Below, in pieces: positions 11,547 to 22,335 of a stretch of DNA of 64,000 nt. A model generated the notes under the pieces. That model had not been told where the DNA came from, did no database searches, and saw only the letters and a program-made list of their open reading frames with translations. Source of the stretch: Macrocystis pyrifera (lineage: Eukaryota; Sar; Phaeophyceae; Laminariales; Laminariaceae); assembly GCA_031763025.1 (NCBI GenBank), contig JASSKH010000003.1, forward strand, positions 5,074,718-5,138,717, written 5' to 3'. Positions within the stretch are counted from its first letter, which is position 1, and each line of letters begins with the position of its first letter. Both the position numbers and the translations under genes were made by a program.

Positions 11547-11648
11547 TACGGGGGTCCATAGTTAACGGGACCAAATTCTGTTAGTGAAAACAGGTAAATA
11601 TATAGGTTTTATGTATACCATAGGTCCTATTATCTATGGACCTCCGTA
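11547..11648. mobile_element. MITE family A, copy 2
   Basis: 102 bp with TA at both ends, TACGGGGGTCCATAGTTA on the left and CTATGGACCTCCGTA on the right. Same interior (CAAAT...TATATAGGTTT) as copy 1. Confidence 0.75.
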
Positions 11649-11710
11649 ATAACTCGTAAAAATCCCATAGTCCATAACCTATGAGGGTCGTTGTTGTGTG
11701 TCTGCTTATT

Positions 11711-11822
11711 GACATCAAACCGTTCCTTCTACCCGTTGACACCCAGCACAACCAGCGTCCGTCCGTGATGATTCTTCAATCCTAGAGAGATACAAGGCAA
11801 GTGGGCACAAACTACGCAGGCT
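11711..11822 (-). mobile_element. LINE 3'-tail fragment, minus strand
   Basis: It begins CATCAAACCGTTCCTTCTAC and continues through CCAGCACAACCAG and TTCTTCAATCCTAGAGAGAT, as in the tails at 10.2, 27.7 and 48.2 kb. It is short and has no partner in inverted orientation nearby. Confidence 0.55.
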
Positions 11823-12244
11823 GAGCCTCCGTGGGCCAACAAGCCCAATAGAGCCTTTGTTCGGTTTTTGGAGCCCAAAAACAGGTGGTGTTTAAAAAAA
11901 AGCCTAAAAATAAACGATCTGGAGCCTTTTTTTCGGGGCGGGACCTATTCAGTGTGACTTTGTTTATTCCCTGGGCTTCTGTGGCAGAGAAAAATTAAAG
12001 TCCCAAATCAACTGCTTTTCAACACCATATCGAGGTTTAATTCCATGTATTTTTATTTATTCCCTCCCCGTTTTATTGAAGACGAAACACGATTAGGCTC
12101 TGTAACCCATTAACCATCTACCCCAGGCTTCGTCGGGTATAAAAAAATCTGGCGCTGAAGCTTTGGGTCACGTATGATACAGCAATTCGATACTCCACCT
12201 GGCACACTAATCAAAGCTCTGGGGCAAGACGTGCTCGAGAGTTA
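11823..12244. other. Unassigned AT-rich segment
   Basis: Contains GAGCC/AGCCTAAAAA words and short T runs. No gene or repeat boundary is recognised before the element starting at 12245. Confidence 0.35.
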
Positions 12245-12972
12245 GGGCCGCTCCTAACGATCCGAAAAAAAATCACGATTCGTGACTTTTGGCATGCCAA
12301 CAGAGCACGATATGTGACATTTCAGTTCCAACGAAAAAAGCCGAAAAACATCGCGTTTCGTGATATTTTCCAATAGCTAAAATTCCGATATTCCAAACCC
12401 AACGTGTTTTCGGGGTAGAGCCAACTCTCGAGAGTGGGGCACGGCCAGGCCAGGCTGGGTTGTCCGCACCTGGCCCCCAGCCCGTGATTATTCGAATCAC
12501 GGGCCGAAGCCTGACCCAGCCTGGGAGATTCCAACTTCGCCGACCGTCGGCCAAGCTCGGTTCGCGAGATTCCAACTCGCAGGCCTTCCCGGCCTGGCCT
12601 GTGACATCCTCAGGTCACTTTCGCGTTTGTCTTCCAGCAGTGGCTCCTCCTCGAAATTTCGAGGCCACAACCTCCTCGTTAGTCCGCACCCAGCGGTGTC
12701 TTTGCGTAGCCGCCCGTTGTCCACAAGCGGCGTACGGAGCAGAGTCTGCCATGCCCCTATACCGACCTTCGAATACCTTGGAAGCGCGTGGGTTGCGTAG
12801 TGCCTCGGTCAGACGTATTTTGAGACAGGACACATGTGACGAATCATGATTATTTTCTAGAGAAAAACTAAAAAAAACTGGCGTCATGAATCGTGATTCA
12901 CGACGAAAAAAATCACGATTCACGACAAAACTCTCACGAATCGCGATTATTTTTGTTCGTTATGAGTGGCCC
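12245..12972. mobile_element. PIF/Harbinger-like non-autonomous element
   Basis: The ends are inverted: GGGCCGCTCCTAACGA on the left and, read inward from the right, GGGCCACTCATAACGA. Both are followed by A runs and AATCRCGATTCGTGA. The flanks carry TTA on both sides (12242-12244 and 12973-12975), the 3-bp target duplication typical of PIF/Harbinger elements. At 728 bp it has no transposase frame. The interior is GC-rich and contains the palindrome CCCGTGATTATTCGAATCAC(GGG). Confidence 0.7.
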
Positions 12973-12999
12973 TTACATGCCACTTAATCTGCCGACAAC

Positions 13000-14000
13000 C
13001 TAGACTACGGGGCATAACAGAGCTGACCCGAGCTAGCAACGACGAGGCACGAGCGTGTGTTCGATCGCCGCGAACAATTCGGCGTGGCGTGCTAGTATCT
13101 GACGAGAACACGGAGGACGCGCATCCCCGATACAATCAACGGGCAGCGTTAGCCACAGACGCAGGTATTTTAGTATGCAATGCACGTCGAGTACACGACG
13201 CAAAACGGGCAGAAATCGTTAATTTGATGACGAAACAATGCGCTTCGAGTACAAACGATGCCAGTCGTATGCTGCTGCATACTAGCCCATGCCGCGTTTT
13301 CGACCCCCTAGCAAGCCGGCACCCTAGCTAAAATTCTCGATGCGGTGCCCCAATGTACTTGCCTCCTAATTGTTCGGTCTCCTAGTTCACCGGTCAGTAT
13401 GCTGCTGCTGTTGCGGAACTTACCATGTATGAAACAGGACGAACTCACATAATGACGTAAAATAGGCAGCGTTGGGGATAATGACCGTCGTACGTTGCCA
13501 CTGCTAATGGAAATACTCACCGTTTTCTCGATCACGACGCAATGCAACCACGACGCCATGCGACGAGGACAAATGTCCGTCGACGTTGATGTACATCTAT
13601 CTTGTGCCGCTGGTTTCAATCTCATGAACAGGCGCGGGGGGTCTTTGACGATACATGGAGGATGTGGAGGACGCTGCGCATTCACGACTCAATATGCGGG
13701 CAGCGTTGACCAGACAGAGGTACTTTATCACGAATGATTACACGTCGAGTCTCGAGTACGCACAATTTCCGTCGCATGTTGCTACTGCTGTTGCGGAAGC
13801 TATCCGGCATAAAGCGGGGCGAATGTACATGGTAACGTAAAAGGCAGCGTTGGGCATATTTCTGTCGTATGCTGCTGCTACACACTCTTCGCGTATTCAA
13901 CAAGACACATGGCCGTGGTACGCTGCAGCCTATTCATATGACAAATGGGGCCAGCGTCGGCAAGACACACATGGTGCTGCCATGAGGACGAATGCACATA
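13000..14000. repeat. Degenerate array built on a GGCAGCGTT word
   Basis: GGGCAGCGTT or GGCAGCGTT recurs near 13141, 13467, 13697, 13843 and (as CCAGCGTCGG) 13952. It is usually followed by a TCGTATGCTGCTGC-like block or a CACGTCGAGTA block. The spacing is irregular. It looks like an old, diverged satellite or minisatellite. Confidence 0.4.
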
Positions 14001-14229
14001 ATTATGTGAGCGGCACGACTTGTTACAGGGAGATATCCAATTAACTAACCAGACCAAGAACGGTCGGATGTTCGCGTACTGATTGCTTTTCGTTGCATTT
14101 GAACTCAAGCTGTGTGCGATGTCCTTCGTCGTATCTCACGAATGCAACATCTTCATCAATCCATGCCAACTCGAATCTTTTGCGGTACGATGGTTCGGCC
14201 AACAGGCGCGCGAGGAGCTCCGCTATCAG

Positions 14230-14800
14230 TTTAAGTGAAAGTGTGCAAGTGCCGTGCCGTTCCTGTCTTGATTCAAGTGAAAGTGTGCGAGTGCCGCGCA
14301 GTAGGTAAAAGTTTGATGTATCTGCAGCAACGGTACATACATATGATAGTCGTACGCCGCTGCTGCTGTCTGCTGCTGCTGCTGGACGAATCTACGCGGA
14401 ATATCCACCCCCCCCCACCCCTCCCTGTGTTTGGAAATATGAGGCTCGGATAAAACGTCCTCCGTGTTACGAAGCACCTCCCTTGTCGACTATTAAATAC
14501 TGCAATACAAGTGTATCTGCAGCAACGAAACACATGCTACACAGCACATCTCTTGTCTATTATTTAATACTACAGTGGTAACATATATCTATCTGCACCA
14601 ACGATACCGTGTTACACAAACCTCCCTCGCATGTCGCTAAACGCTACAGTATCTACGGCAACGGTACAAATGGTAGTCGTACGTTGATGCCGCTATCTGC
14701 TGCTGCCGACATCGTCGTTTACTCCGTCGTGCCTCCACTTACGTATGATCTGAATATATTTGTCGTCGTCTTTGTCGTCTACTCCGTCGTCCCTTTACTT
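14230..14800. repeat. Short degenerate tandem repeats
   Basis: AAGTGAAAGTGTGC occurs twice at about 14232-14295. A block with TATCTGCAGCAACG followed by a GTTACAC- or CTACAC-like string recurs near 14317, 14513, 14588 and 14650. TACTCCGTCGT occurs twice near 14720-14790. No gene is recognised. Confidence 0.4.
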
Positions 14801-14994
14801 GTGTGCAATTAATCCTGGCCAACGCTCAACTTCGCAACCGGGGAAGACAAACCGCAGAAACACATCTGAGGGTTCCCACCCGGTCTTCATCGAAACTCGT
14901 CCAACTGCAGCTGTGGACACCCTGTTAGGTTCACCCGGTCCATAACGAAACCAGTACCTCTCCGAATCGTCAAACAGGGCAGACGAGTCTCGTC

Positions 14995-15228
14995 GTGCTC
15001 GAGCTCGACAACCGTACGATATATGCTTACCTTCTAGCATGTCGGGAGAGCAGAGAGACGCTTTCTTGCAACCACAGCTATCATCTCTGCTGTGCCGAGG
15101 ACTTAGTTCGCCACCTTAGGCATCGTCCTTTCCGACGAAGATATGTTGCCATCAAGTGTCCGGTTTTCGGAGATCAGTTCCGTTGTCGTCAATCTCCTCT
15201 TTCGACAATGCCCGGCTTATGCAGTTGA
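14995..15228 (+). pseudogene. RING-H2-like ORF with incomplete zinc ligands
   Basis: The translation contains LSCNHSYHLCCAEDLV followed by IKCPVFG. This fits the second half of a RING-H2 finger (C-x-H-x2-H-x2-C, then C-P-x-C). The last cysteine is replaced by F, and no C-x2-C pair is seen at the expected distance before LSC, so zinc binding would be impaired. A complete RING lies 1.2 kb downstream on the same strand, suggesting a duplicated family. RING domains usually act as ubiquitin E3 ligases; here the role is unknown. It could also be a chance resemblance. Confidence 0.35.
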
Positions 15229-15436
15229 TTTGGCTATCTCTGGCCGAGTACATCCGACGGCATCGTACTCAACATCCATGGCGGCGTTCGGTTATTTTCA
15301 CGGCTCTGAATATAGGAGGACGCGAGTTGCCTGGCTGTACTACTCCACCCGACTGGTGAACGTGTATCCTGGAATATCGACGGTGCAATCGCGTGAATCC
15401 CGTTCTTCCCGGCGTACCCAGTACCTGTGAACTACA

Positions 15437-15745
15437 CGGTGTGTTGTACTTGTACCCAGCGCTATAGCAACAGCGATCATGGAGTGGGAGTCTAAGTTGG
15501 AGCGTATGTTGGCTGACGATCCTGTTCCTGCCTTTGCATGGCCTCTTCCTGCGGCACACTTCGACGATCTCATCGGGACCTACACTGTGAGCATATTACG
15601 ACCGGCTGGTTAGTTTTTGGTTGTACTTTGCATCGAGTGCGTACGTTCGATCGAAGTATCCGACGGACAGCTTGCAAAAATGTGTTTTGACGAAATCGTC
15701 GATTTCTCGTCCCACCTTTTCCTTTGTTTCCATAATGTCCTGTGA
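15437..15745 (+). pseudogene. Unrecognised ORF with one in-frame TAG
   Basis: From ATG 15480 the frame reads MEWESKLERMLADD and continues to LIGTYT, then meets TAG at 15612-15614. Beyond it the same frame continues as CIECVRSIEVSDGQLAKM and ends in TGA near 15745. A 27-bp stretch starting GTGAGC and ending TTAG spans the stop, so either a mini-intron or a simple nonsense mutation is possible. No known domain is visible. The flanking RING-like ORFs are on the same strand, so the three may be parts of one decayed gene or element. Confidence 0.35.
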
Positions 15746-16278
15746 CGGCGCTGGTTTGCCTGTAGCTGAAATGTATATCAGACGTCGTGGAGCTCTGCGC
15801 TGCTGTGTGTACTATCGTAGCGGCAACATGCGCCTGACCCACTCGGCGTCCGTACGTCGCTATTAACACCGTATCTTCACATGTTGTCTGTGTAATGCGC
15901 GCATACCCGGTATTATAGATCGGTTCGTATGCGAATGAAGCAACACGCGTTGTCACGAACATCTAACTTTTCGCTCGAAACGCTGCGTACGGTAAGTCGT
16001 TTATTTCCTTGTATCGACACAACTCCACCTGTGTCTCCTGTGTCTGCTGGTTTCCCTTCGCCTAGGTGGTGTATGGAACGCATCAGTATCAGCATTTGAC
16101 TGCAATGGTTTCCTTTTGCGCCCCAGGCTGTCATCCCTTGTCGGATTTCTCGTGCTCTGTTTGGTACTTACTTTCACATCTTTGTCTTCATATTTCATTT
16201 TTTTTTTAAAACCAGCGGGCTACTGCAAGACTGCAGCTCGCCCGTTTTCTTGATTTAACAACGCCTGGTCATCGCCGA

Positions 16279-16737
16279 GTGCTATCTTCGCCGTCTCCTA
16301 TACACGGCGTCTGCGGCACCTGCCGCGTATCATCGTCTCCTCAGCTTGTCATCGTGTGGCCCTGCAGTCACGTTTTCCATCGCTCTTGCGTCGGAAACGT
16401 AATTCGGTACGCTAGGTATAGTGCATTGTCTGGCCGTATGGTGGTCGACTGCATGTTGTGTGGTGGGCCAGCCGCCGCCGCTCTCCTCCCGGGATTCGGC
16501 GAGGTCGAAGGCTCCAAGCCCCTTCCTCATCAGGCTCGGGGTGTGGGTGCTGAGGACGGATTAGGAGACGAAGATACTGATGATTCTTTGGAGCTATGGC
16601 ACATGTTCGCTCGGCTCCAAATTGTTCGCGGTCGTTCCGCCATTTTTCTTGCTCTTCAAGAAGACATTGTGCGACTTCGTACCCCGATTTCATTCCTGCC
16701 CGCGGGTGGAACCCTTGAGTGCACTACCTGCGGTTAA
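16279..16737 (+). CDS. RING-H2 finger protein, 152 residues
   Basis: Near the N terminus the protein has CGTC (C-x2-C). About 13 residues later comes PCSHVFHRSC (C-x-H-x2-H-x2-C), and then DCMLC (C-x2-C). All eight zinc ligands of a RING-H2 domain are present in order. The C-terminal 80 residues are partly acidic (EDGLGDEDTDD) and then amphipathic (LWHMFARLQIV). RING-H2 proteins typically recruit E2 enzymes for ubiquitin transfer. The ATG at 16279 is the first in a frame opened by AT-rich sequence. No intron is needed, although the gene could be part of a larger split gene or an old mobile element. Confidence 0.5.
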   Translation: MLSSPSPIHGVCGTCRVSSSPQLVIVWPCSHVFHRSCVGNVIRYARYSALSGRMVVDCMLCGGPAAAALLPGFGEVEGSKPLPHQARGVGAEDGLGDEDTDDSLELWHMFARLQIVRGRSAIFLALQEDIVRLRTPISFLPAGGTLECTTCG

Positions 16738-16854
16738 TGTCGGCGGGCGTCCAGCAACAGCAGTTCGGCGCCCACGCTGGGACTCGGTCCGTCTTTGGGC
16801 TGTGGGCCCTGAGTGTAGGCTCAGCCATCCAACACCAGGACAGCGTCGCCGCTG

Positions 16855-17355
16855 TTGGTGACTTACCTCTGTATTATTCGCTGCGTACGCCACGAACTTA
16901 TCCGTGACTGGTGTGAAGTTATTCTGCATGGTTTGTTTTTTGCCCCGATCGGTACAGCACGGCCATGTTCTCTTCCTTGTTCGTGGTTGTTGTTGAATAC
17001 CGCTATCGGTCGTGTTCGCGGCCAGCTTCCTTGTTTATGGTCTTTGTTGAATGCTGTCATCGGCATTGTTAAGTTTCAGTACACACTATATGGGCGGGGC
17101 GGGGCGTGGGTCCGGGCTGGGGAGGGGAGCAGGTGGGCGCGTGCGCTGCCTTCGACGTGGGGTGTTCTATGTCGGCTATCGTATCTTACTCGTTCAGCTT
17201 TTGATGAGGGTATCAGTGACATTCATCAAGGTGTCGTGTCGGCTTCGTTGTCTGTTGTTACTGCTGGATGTATTGCGCGGTTCCCACTGTATTTCAGAGG
17301 TGATCGGAGTCGCCAGCTCAAATCAATGTATCGGCGGGCTGCAGCATGCTGCTGA
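16855..17355 (+). other. GC-rich open frame, no recognised domain
   Basis: A 166-codon frame includes a G-rich low-complexity stretch (GGGGCGGGGCG near 17095-17135), which may inflate it. The last 60 residues (FDEGISDIHQGVVSASLSVV and on) look protein-like but match nothing I recognise. A short duplication (CTTCCTTGTT...TTGTTGAA) lies at 16972-17056. Confidence 0.25.
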
Positions 17356-17649
17356 TGCGACGGAGTAGTTGAAGGCGACAGTGAACCACAATATGGTAGA
17401 GCAGCGTCTCGTTAAATTATTACCGAAGAACGACACAACTACCGTCTAGTAAAGCAGCGTCATTAGCAAGCGACAGAGCTGTCGGCACTGTCATCGTTAT
17501 CGCCACATACATGGATATTGCCTACGTGAGATGCGTCCGTATGACACACTCCATTTAGCAGGATGAATAGCCCTTTCAATCTTCCATTTGCCTGCCAATC
17601 AATCCTACCTGCATGATAATATGCTTATTATATGACTTGCACTTGTACC

Positions 17650-18660
17650 ACTACCTCATTAGTTGATACATGGGTCAAAATGGAAGTTTAGGAAGTCAAA
17701 ATGGAAGTTTTGGAAGTCAAAATGGCAGTTTTGGAAGTTGAATGGAAATCAAACGGAAGTCGAGTGAAAGCTTCCAAGAGGAAGCCCAACGGAAGTCAAG
17801 TGGAAGCTTCCAAATGGAAGCGTCCATGCAAATACAATGGAAGACCATGAAGAATAAAATTCTTTGCATCTCTGCGGTAACTTCCATCTACTCCCGTAGA
17901 AGCTTCCATCCACTCGTTTACGCAAGAATGACTTTCACCTGCTTCGTCTACTTCCCTACTTCCACCTACTTCCATTCCTTCCAACGACCTTCCAGTACTT
18001 CCATTTGACGTCTACGTTTACGGAATATTCCATCTACGTCCGCAGAAACTTCCATCCACTCTCATTTGTTCCAATATTCCCTTTCAACTACTTCCATCCA
18101 TTTCCATTCCTTTCCAATGCGCTTCCAGTATCTTCATTTGGCTTGTATTTTGACGGAAAGGTCCATCTACGTCCCCAAAAATATCAATTTACACTCATCC
18201 TAAGATTTTTGACATTCGACGATTCCTAACCGCTCATGGTGGGCGCTTCGTAATCACGGCCTCCGGCGGCTCCTTCGAAGCGCAAACTACATTTCTGAAC
18301 CTTGTGGGTGGGAGCAGGGTGGCAAGTGAGATCGCACCCCGGTGGGATCAGGTCCAGGTGGGGTATGGGAGTGGTGTAAGCTTCCACTTTGCTTCCACTT
18401 TGCTTGGAAACTTTCACTTGGAAGCTTTCACTGGCTTGCACTAGCGTCCAAAGCGGAAACTTCCAATCCACTTGCAATCTACTTCTGACAACATTGATTT
18501 GACTTCCAAAACTTATATTTTACTTCCATTCAACTTCCAAAACTTCCAGGTTGACTTCCAAAACTTCCATTTTGGAAGCTCAATGGAAGTTTTGGAAGTC
18601 ACCTAGAAGTCAAATGGAAGTCCAATGGAAGCTTCCACACATTTACTATCTAATGAGGAA
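17650..18660. mobile_element. Low-complexity inverted element rich in TGGAAG/CTTCCA
   Basis: The outer ends are inverted: CTCATTAGTTGATACATGGG on the left and, from the right, CTCATTAGATAGTAAATGTG. The left half carries GGAAGTCAAAATGGAAGTTT-type repeats and the right half their complements. A GC-rich core at about 18230-18370 interrupts the pattern. No target duplication was found. The structure suggests a fold-back or Tc1-like non-autonomous element expanded by simple repeats. Confidence 0.5.
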
Positions 18661-20277
18661 CGCCGACTATTTTATGGTTTATGTGTGTAAGTCATTACAA
18701 CCTCGATGGAGGGTATAATAATAACGGGCGCGGTCGTGGGTTCGACATCTTATTGACGAAAACTAAAACGATACTACATACATATCTTGTCTTGGTAGTA
18801 ACTGTATGTACGAAGGGTTTTACGTTGTTATCAACCCCCTAAATCGCCCCAATATTTTCCTCCCGGTCTGACGGCATATCCTTTGCACTGCTGCTCCTTC
18901 TCTTCAATAGGGAAGCATGGAGTCTGTCCCCGACACTTGCTCGATATGTCGGATCCGTTGCTGTGCCAGGTCCGCAATAGGGCGCCGAGTTGCGGACACA
19001 ATGTTGTGCCCCACGCCAGATCCGAGCGCGTAGGATACGTTGTGTGCTTTGGGAGATGATGTCGTTGGCACATGCTGGCCTCCTTTTGCTCCTGCAGCTG
19101 GATGGGGACTTTGTATCCTCGAGTATCGTGCGCGTCTGCGTCGGCACCAACGCCCGGTGTTCCGCGCATTATGCTGTCGCCTGTAGCCGGTTTTGTTTAT
19201 TCACTTATTTCTGTGGGCAAAGCAACACGCGTAGGATATTCGTGCACGCACGCCGTTAATGCTTGCCGTTCATGATGCAGACCATTGATGCATGACTTTG
19301 TTGTACGCCCTTAGAGCAGCAAACCTACCGCTTGCAGTAGCGTCTGCCTTGTGTGTGCAGGAGTGCATGAACTTAATTCAAGTATGAAATGTTGTTTTTA
19401 GCCATATCTCGTGATGGGCAACGAATTGGACAATGAAACTGATATCGATTTCTCCTTGTGTGCCCAGTGATGTCTCCACCAGATTTCGCCTTATATTGGA
19501 TCGGGAACGACGATTTTATTTAATATATATTAGTGTCAAAAGTTGGTGTTTTAGAGTTTTATCTACATCAGAAGGTCGGGACACTTTGTGTCCCATGACA
19601 GGTTTGCCTATTATTTATGGGTACTCGTTGGTACTCACGTGTCTTGGTTGCTTAGAGATATATGAAGAGCAGCTTTATTCCTTTCGTGCACGCGGAAACT
19701 GAGAGCCAAGCTCGTGAGGCTGGGAAAACCTCTGGTTTTCCATCTAATATACGCCTCCCAAGTACTTCAAATACGTTCCCATCAATACTCGAACCCATGT
19801 AAATACCGGGTTTTCAGCCTCATTCAAGGCAGTATCAGAACACTAGCCCACTCTAATGAGCCGTATATGCAGAACTATGGGGACTTTGTGGACCCCCCAA
19901 TTCCACGAACTAGAACATGAGCCGAAGATGCGGCTCCTCAAAACCCACTCCCTCACGTCTGAACGGCGAGGCAATGAAGCCGGCAAAGTACGTAAAACAA
20001 AATGAAAGGAAGAGCCTTAGGGGGCAGGGATATATCGTCAACGAAAGCCATCGCCATGCCACCCGCAACGGGGGGGGGGCGAGGAAGATGCATGGAAAAG
20101 CGAAACGCGAATACCAAAAACGAGAAGAAAAATAACACGGAAGACGCCAAGAACCACCTACCTGAACCCAACTCACGAACTCTGGAAACGCGTCCTGTGT
20201 AACAAATGAGCGGCCCGATTACCCAGACCACCCCCGACACTGAGCGGGGGGAGTAGGCAGGACAAGATAGGCTGAAA
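18661..20277. other. Unassigned segment
   Basis: Open frames on opposite strands at 18831-19275 overlap each other, with no domain visible in either. AT-rich sequence follows to 19.9 kb, then a G/A-rich stretch at 19.92-20.2 kb. No repeat family listed here is present. Confidence 0.3.
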
Positions 20278-20465
20278 CTATCCCAGTTTTCGCCGATATC
20301 TCGTCGAGTTCATCGAGTCGAAGTATTAACACATCTCATGATATACTTTATATATATATTCTTTCTTTTTCGCAACTATGCACTGATATGTCAGGGTTAG
20401 TGCCTCCAAATTTCGAGTCCTAATTCGGCGTGGTTCACGAGATATGGCTCCATGATTGATCGTGC
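20278..20465 (+). repeat. Dispersed repeat R, partial copy
   Basis: It shares CGATATCTCGTCGAG, GGGTTAGTGCCTCCAAATTT and GGTTCACGAGATATGG-like strings with the start of copy 1 at 6460-6660. It is truncated before the GC-rich core. Confidence 0.5.
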
Positions 20466-20469
20466 GCTT

Positions 20470-21965
20470 CATTGCTGACCCCGCTCGTATACTGTACCTG
20501 GTATACTGTATAGTTTGACACCTCGTCGTACCGGTGCGAGTATGTATACGATTGAGAGATCACCACGCCTCACGCTGGGCTTGGAACGCGCGGTTTCGCT
20601 GTGGCGCGAAACAACAAGCCGTGGATAAGGCTGTCGCGCCCAACGCAAGTCCCAGACCTTGCATGATGCATCTCAGCCTGCATGTTGAATCGTGACCTAT
20701 GAGGCGAGAGGTCTCGGCCATGATATACATTTTGTGCGACAAAGGATTGGTCAAGGAACGCCTATTCTAGATCGTCTCGGTGACAACACAGGTTGCCATT
20801 TCGAGGAGAGTATCGTGATTTAGACTCCAGCTTAGGGGTCGTCAGGAATCGAGAAGGAGCAGAGGGGGGGGAATGACAGATCCACACCGATGGCGTGGGG
20901 ATGGAGCTTGAATGCGGCTTAGGATTTAAGAACAGAGAGTATCGAGTACATAGTAAGATGTAGGAAGGAGTAAAGACCACACATAGAGTATCGTGGATAT
21001 ATCATGAAATGAATTAGACATAGAAGATAGATAGACCTTGTGCATAAGTTTATGTGTATCCGGGGATTTCTTCTCTCAAGAGTGTTTTGATTGATCAACG
21101 GTGAAGCTCATGCTGCACATTGTCGGATGGCAAGCCTAATAATAATATGAAGCATTACACCCAATAGTGCCGATGTCACTGGGACCCGCGTGCAGAGCAA
21201 CTCTCTGCGTGCTATGCTAATGCTCTTTTCTCGGGAGCAATGAATCGGCCATTTTTATTCAACCCCTCTGTAATAATGCCAATTAAAGAGATGTAAACCC
21301 TGTTTTTTCGCGCGCACAGCAAGCAGCACCGCAACACCACAACCTAGAACTTCATATAAAATATGTACGAGTGTTGCTAATCACTACGGGGTTGCCTTGC
21401 TGGCCTCTGAGTAGCGCAGCAGCGATGTTGTCACGATTAGCGCTGATTGGGCCTGCTTCCCACCAGCAAAATCATTTCCTTGTGATCTCATCGATTTGTC
21501 AAGTCCGCTCTAAAATTGCCGAAAATAGCCTATTTTTAATATGCCTATTTTTGGTTTTTTTCGAGCATGAAACGAGCCCTAAAACCGTCTTTTTTTGTTT
21601 TTTAAGGCGGATACTCCGCCAGACAGAGCCTTTTTTTTTGCAAGCCCGAAAATCTGGGAAAAGCGGGCCCAGCGAGGCTCAGCCGAAAAATACGCCAACA
21701 CACAGACAGATATACGACATGGTCATGCACACCGCAGAAAGCAGCGTATAGACAATCCGATGCTATGGTATTATGCTACTGCTGTAGACACGACAGGCAC
21801 ACAAACACATTCCATGAAAGAGGGAACACATTTTATGCCCTATGACAGCAGTGTCGATATCACTACGGCAGTACAACAGTAGTAGTATACGTACTCGTAC
21901 GTCGTATCACCTGTACTTCTACATAAATACAATCTGCTGTACGAATGTTTACACGTAAAACCCAC
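20470..21965. other. Unassigned segment with a compound TA-motif cluster
   Basis: At 20489-20513 TACTGTA, TACCTGGTA and TACTGTA follow each other almost without spacing. TACTGCTGTA lies at 21777-21786. No gene is recognised; open frames are short and overlapping. Confidence 0.35.
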
Positions 21966-22078
21966 TACAAAATTCGGTAAAATGGAATATAGACGAGACG
22001 TATTACGCAGCTTGCAAAGTTGAGCATCAACTATTTAATCAGTCGAACCCACAGCTGACGTATTTCAAAATTTATAAA
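21966..22078 (+). mobile_element. Element P, copy 1 (MITE-like, 113 bp)
   Basis: It contains TGGAATATAGACGAGACGTA, GCAGCTTGCAAAGTTGAG and CAGCTGACGTATTTCAAAAT. The same 113-bp unit is found reversed at 49217-49330 and as a palindromic double copy at 30570-30770. There is no coding capacity. Confidence 0.65.
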
Positions 22079-22079
22079 A

Positions 22080-22335
22080 AATTACAAGGTTCCCCTCCGG
22101 GAAGTGCCTAGGGGAGTGGCGCAAGAACGAAACAATAATAATAGTCGGATGTATTACCTGCACACCTGTCTAAAACTAGCTGCATCCCGCCCAACACACG
22201 CACACATTTTTGAGGACAGAAGAACTTCTGCTGCATAGCTGCTGTTTGTGGAAAAAGTGTTGGATCATTACGTGTAGTAAATATAAAAAGAGGGTACCGG
22301 TAGGACAGGTACTGCTACAGTATAGGCCCGCTACA
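22080..22335 (-). repeat. Inverted copy of the segment at 36.23-36.47 kb
   Basis: The reverse complement shares CTTCCCGGAGGGGAACCTTG, GTAATGATCCAACACT and TGTCCTCAAAAATGTG-like strings with 36230-36470. Here the junction reads CCCCTAGGCAC; the other copy has CCCCTATTAATACGGCAC, an insertion at the TA. Confidence 0.55.

Noticed and set aside
13000..14000. CRISPR-like array from the repeated GGCAGCGTT words
   Set aside because: Repeats are short, diverged and irregularly spaced, and the DNA is eukaryotic.
20489..20513. TACAGTA/TACTGTA as a further strongly enriched scar class
   Set aside because: By eye about 18 sites against about 8 expected, and no paired empty site was found, so the excess is too weak to claim.
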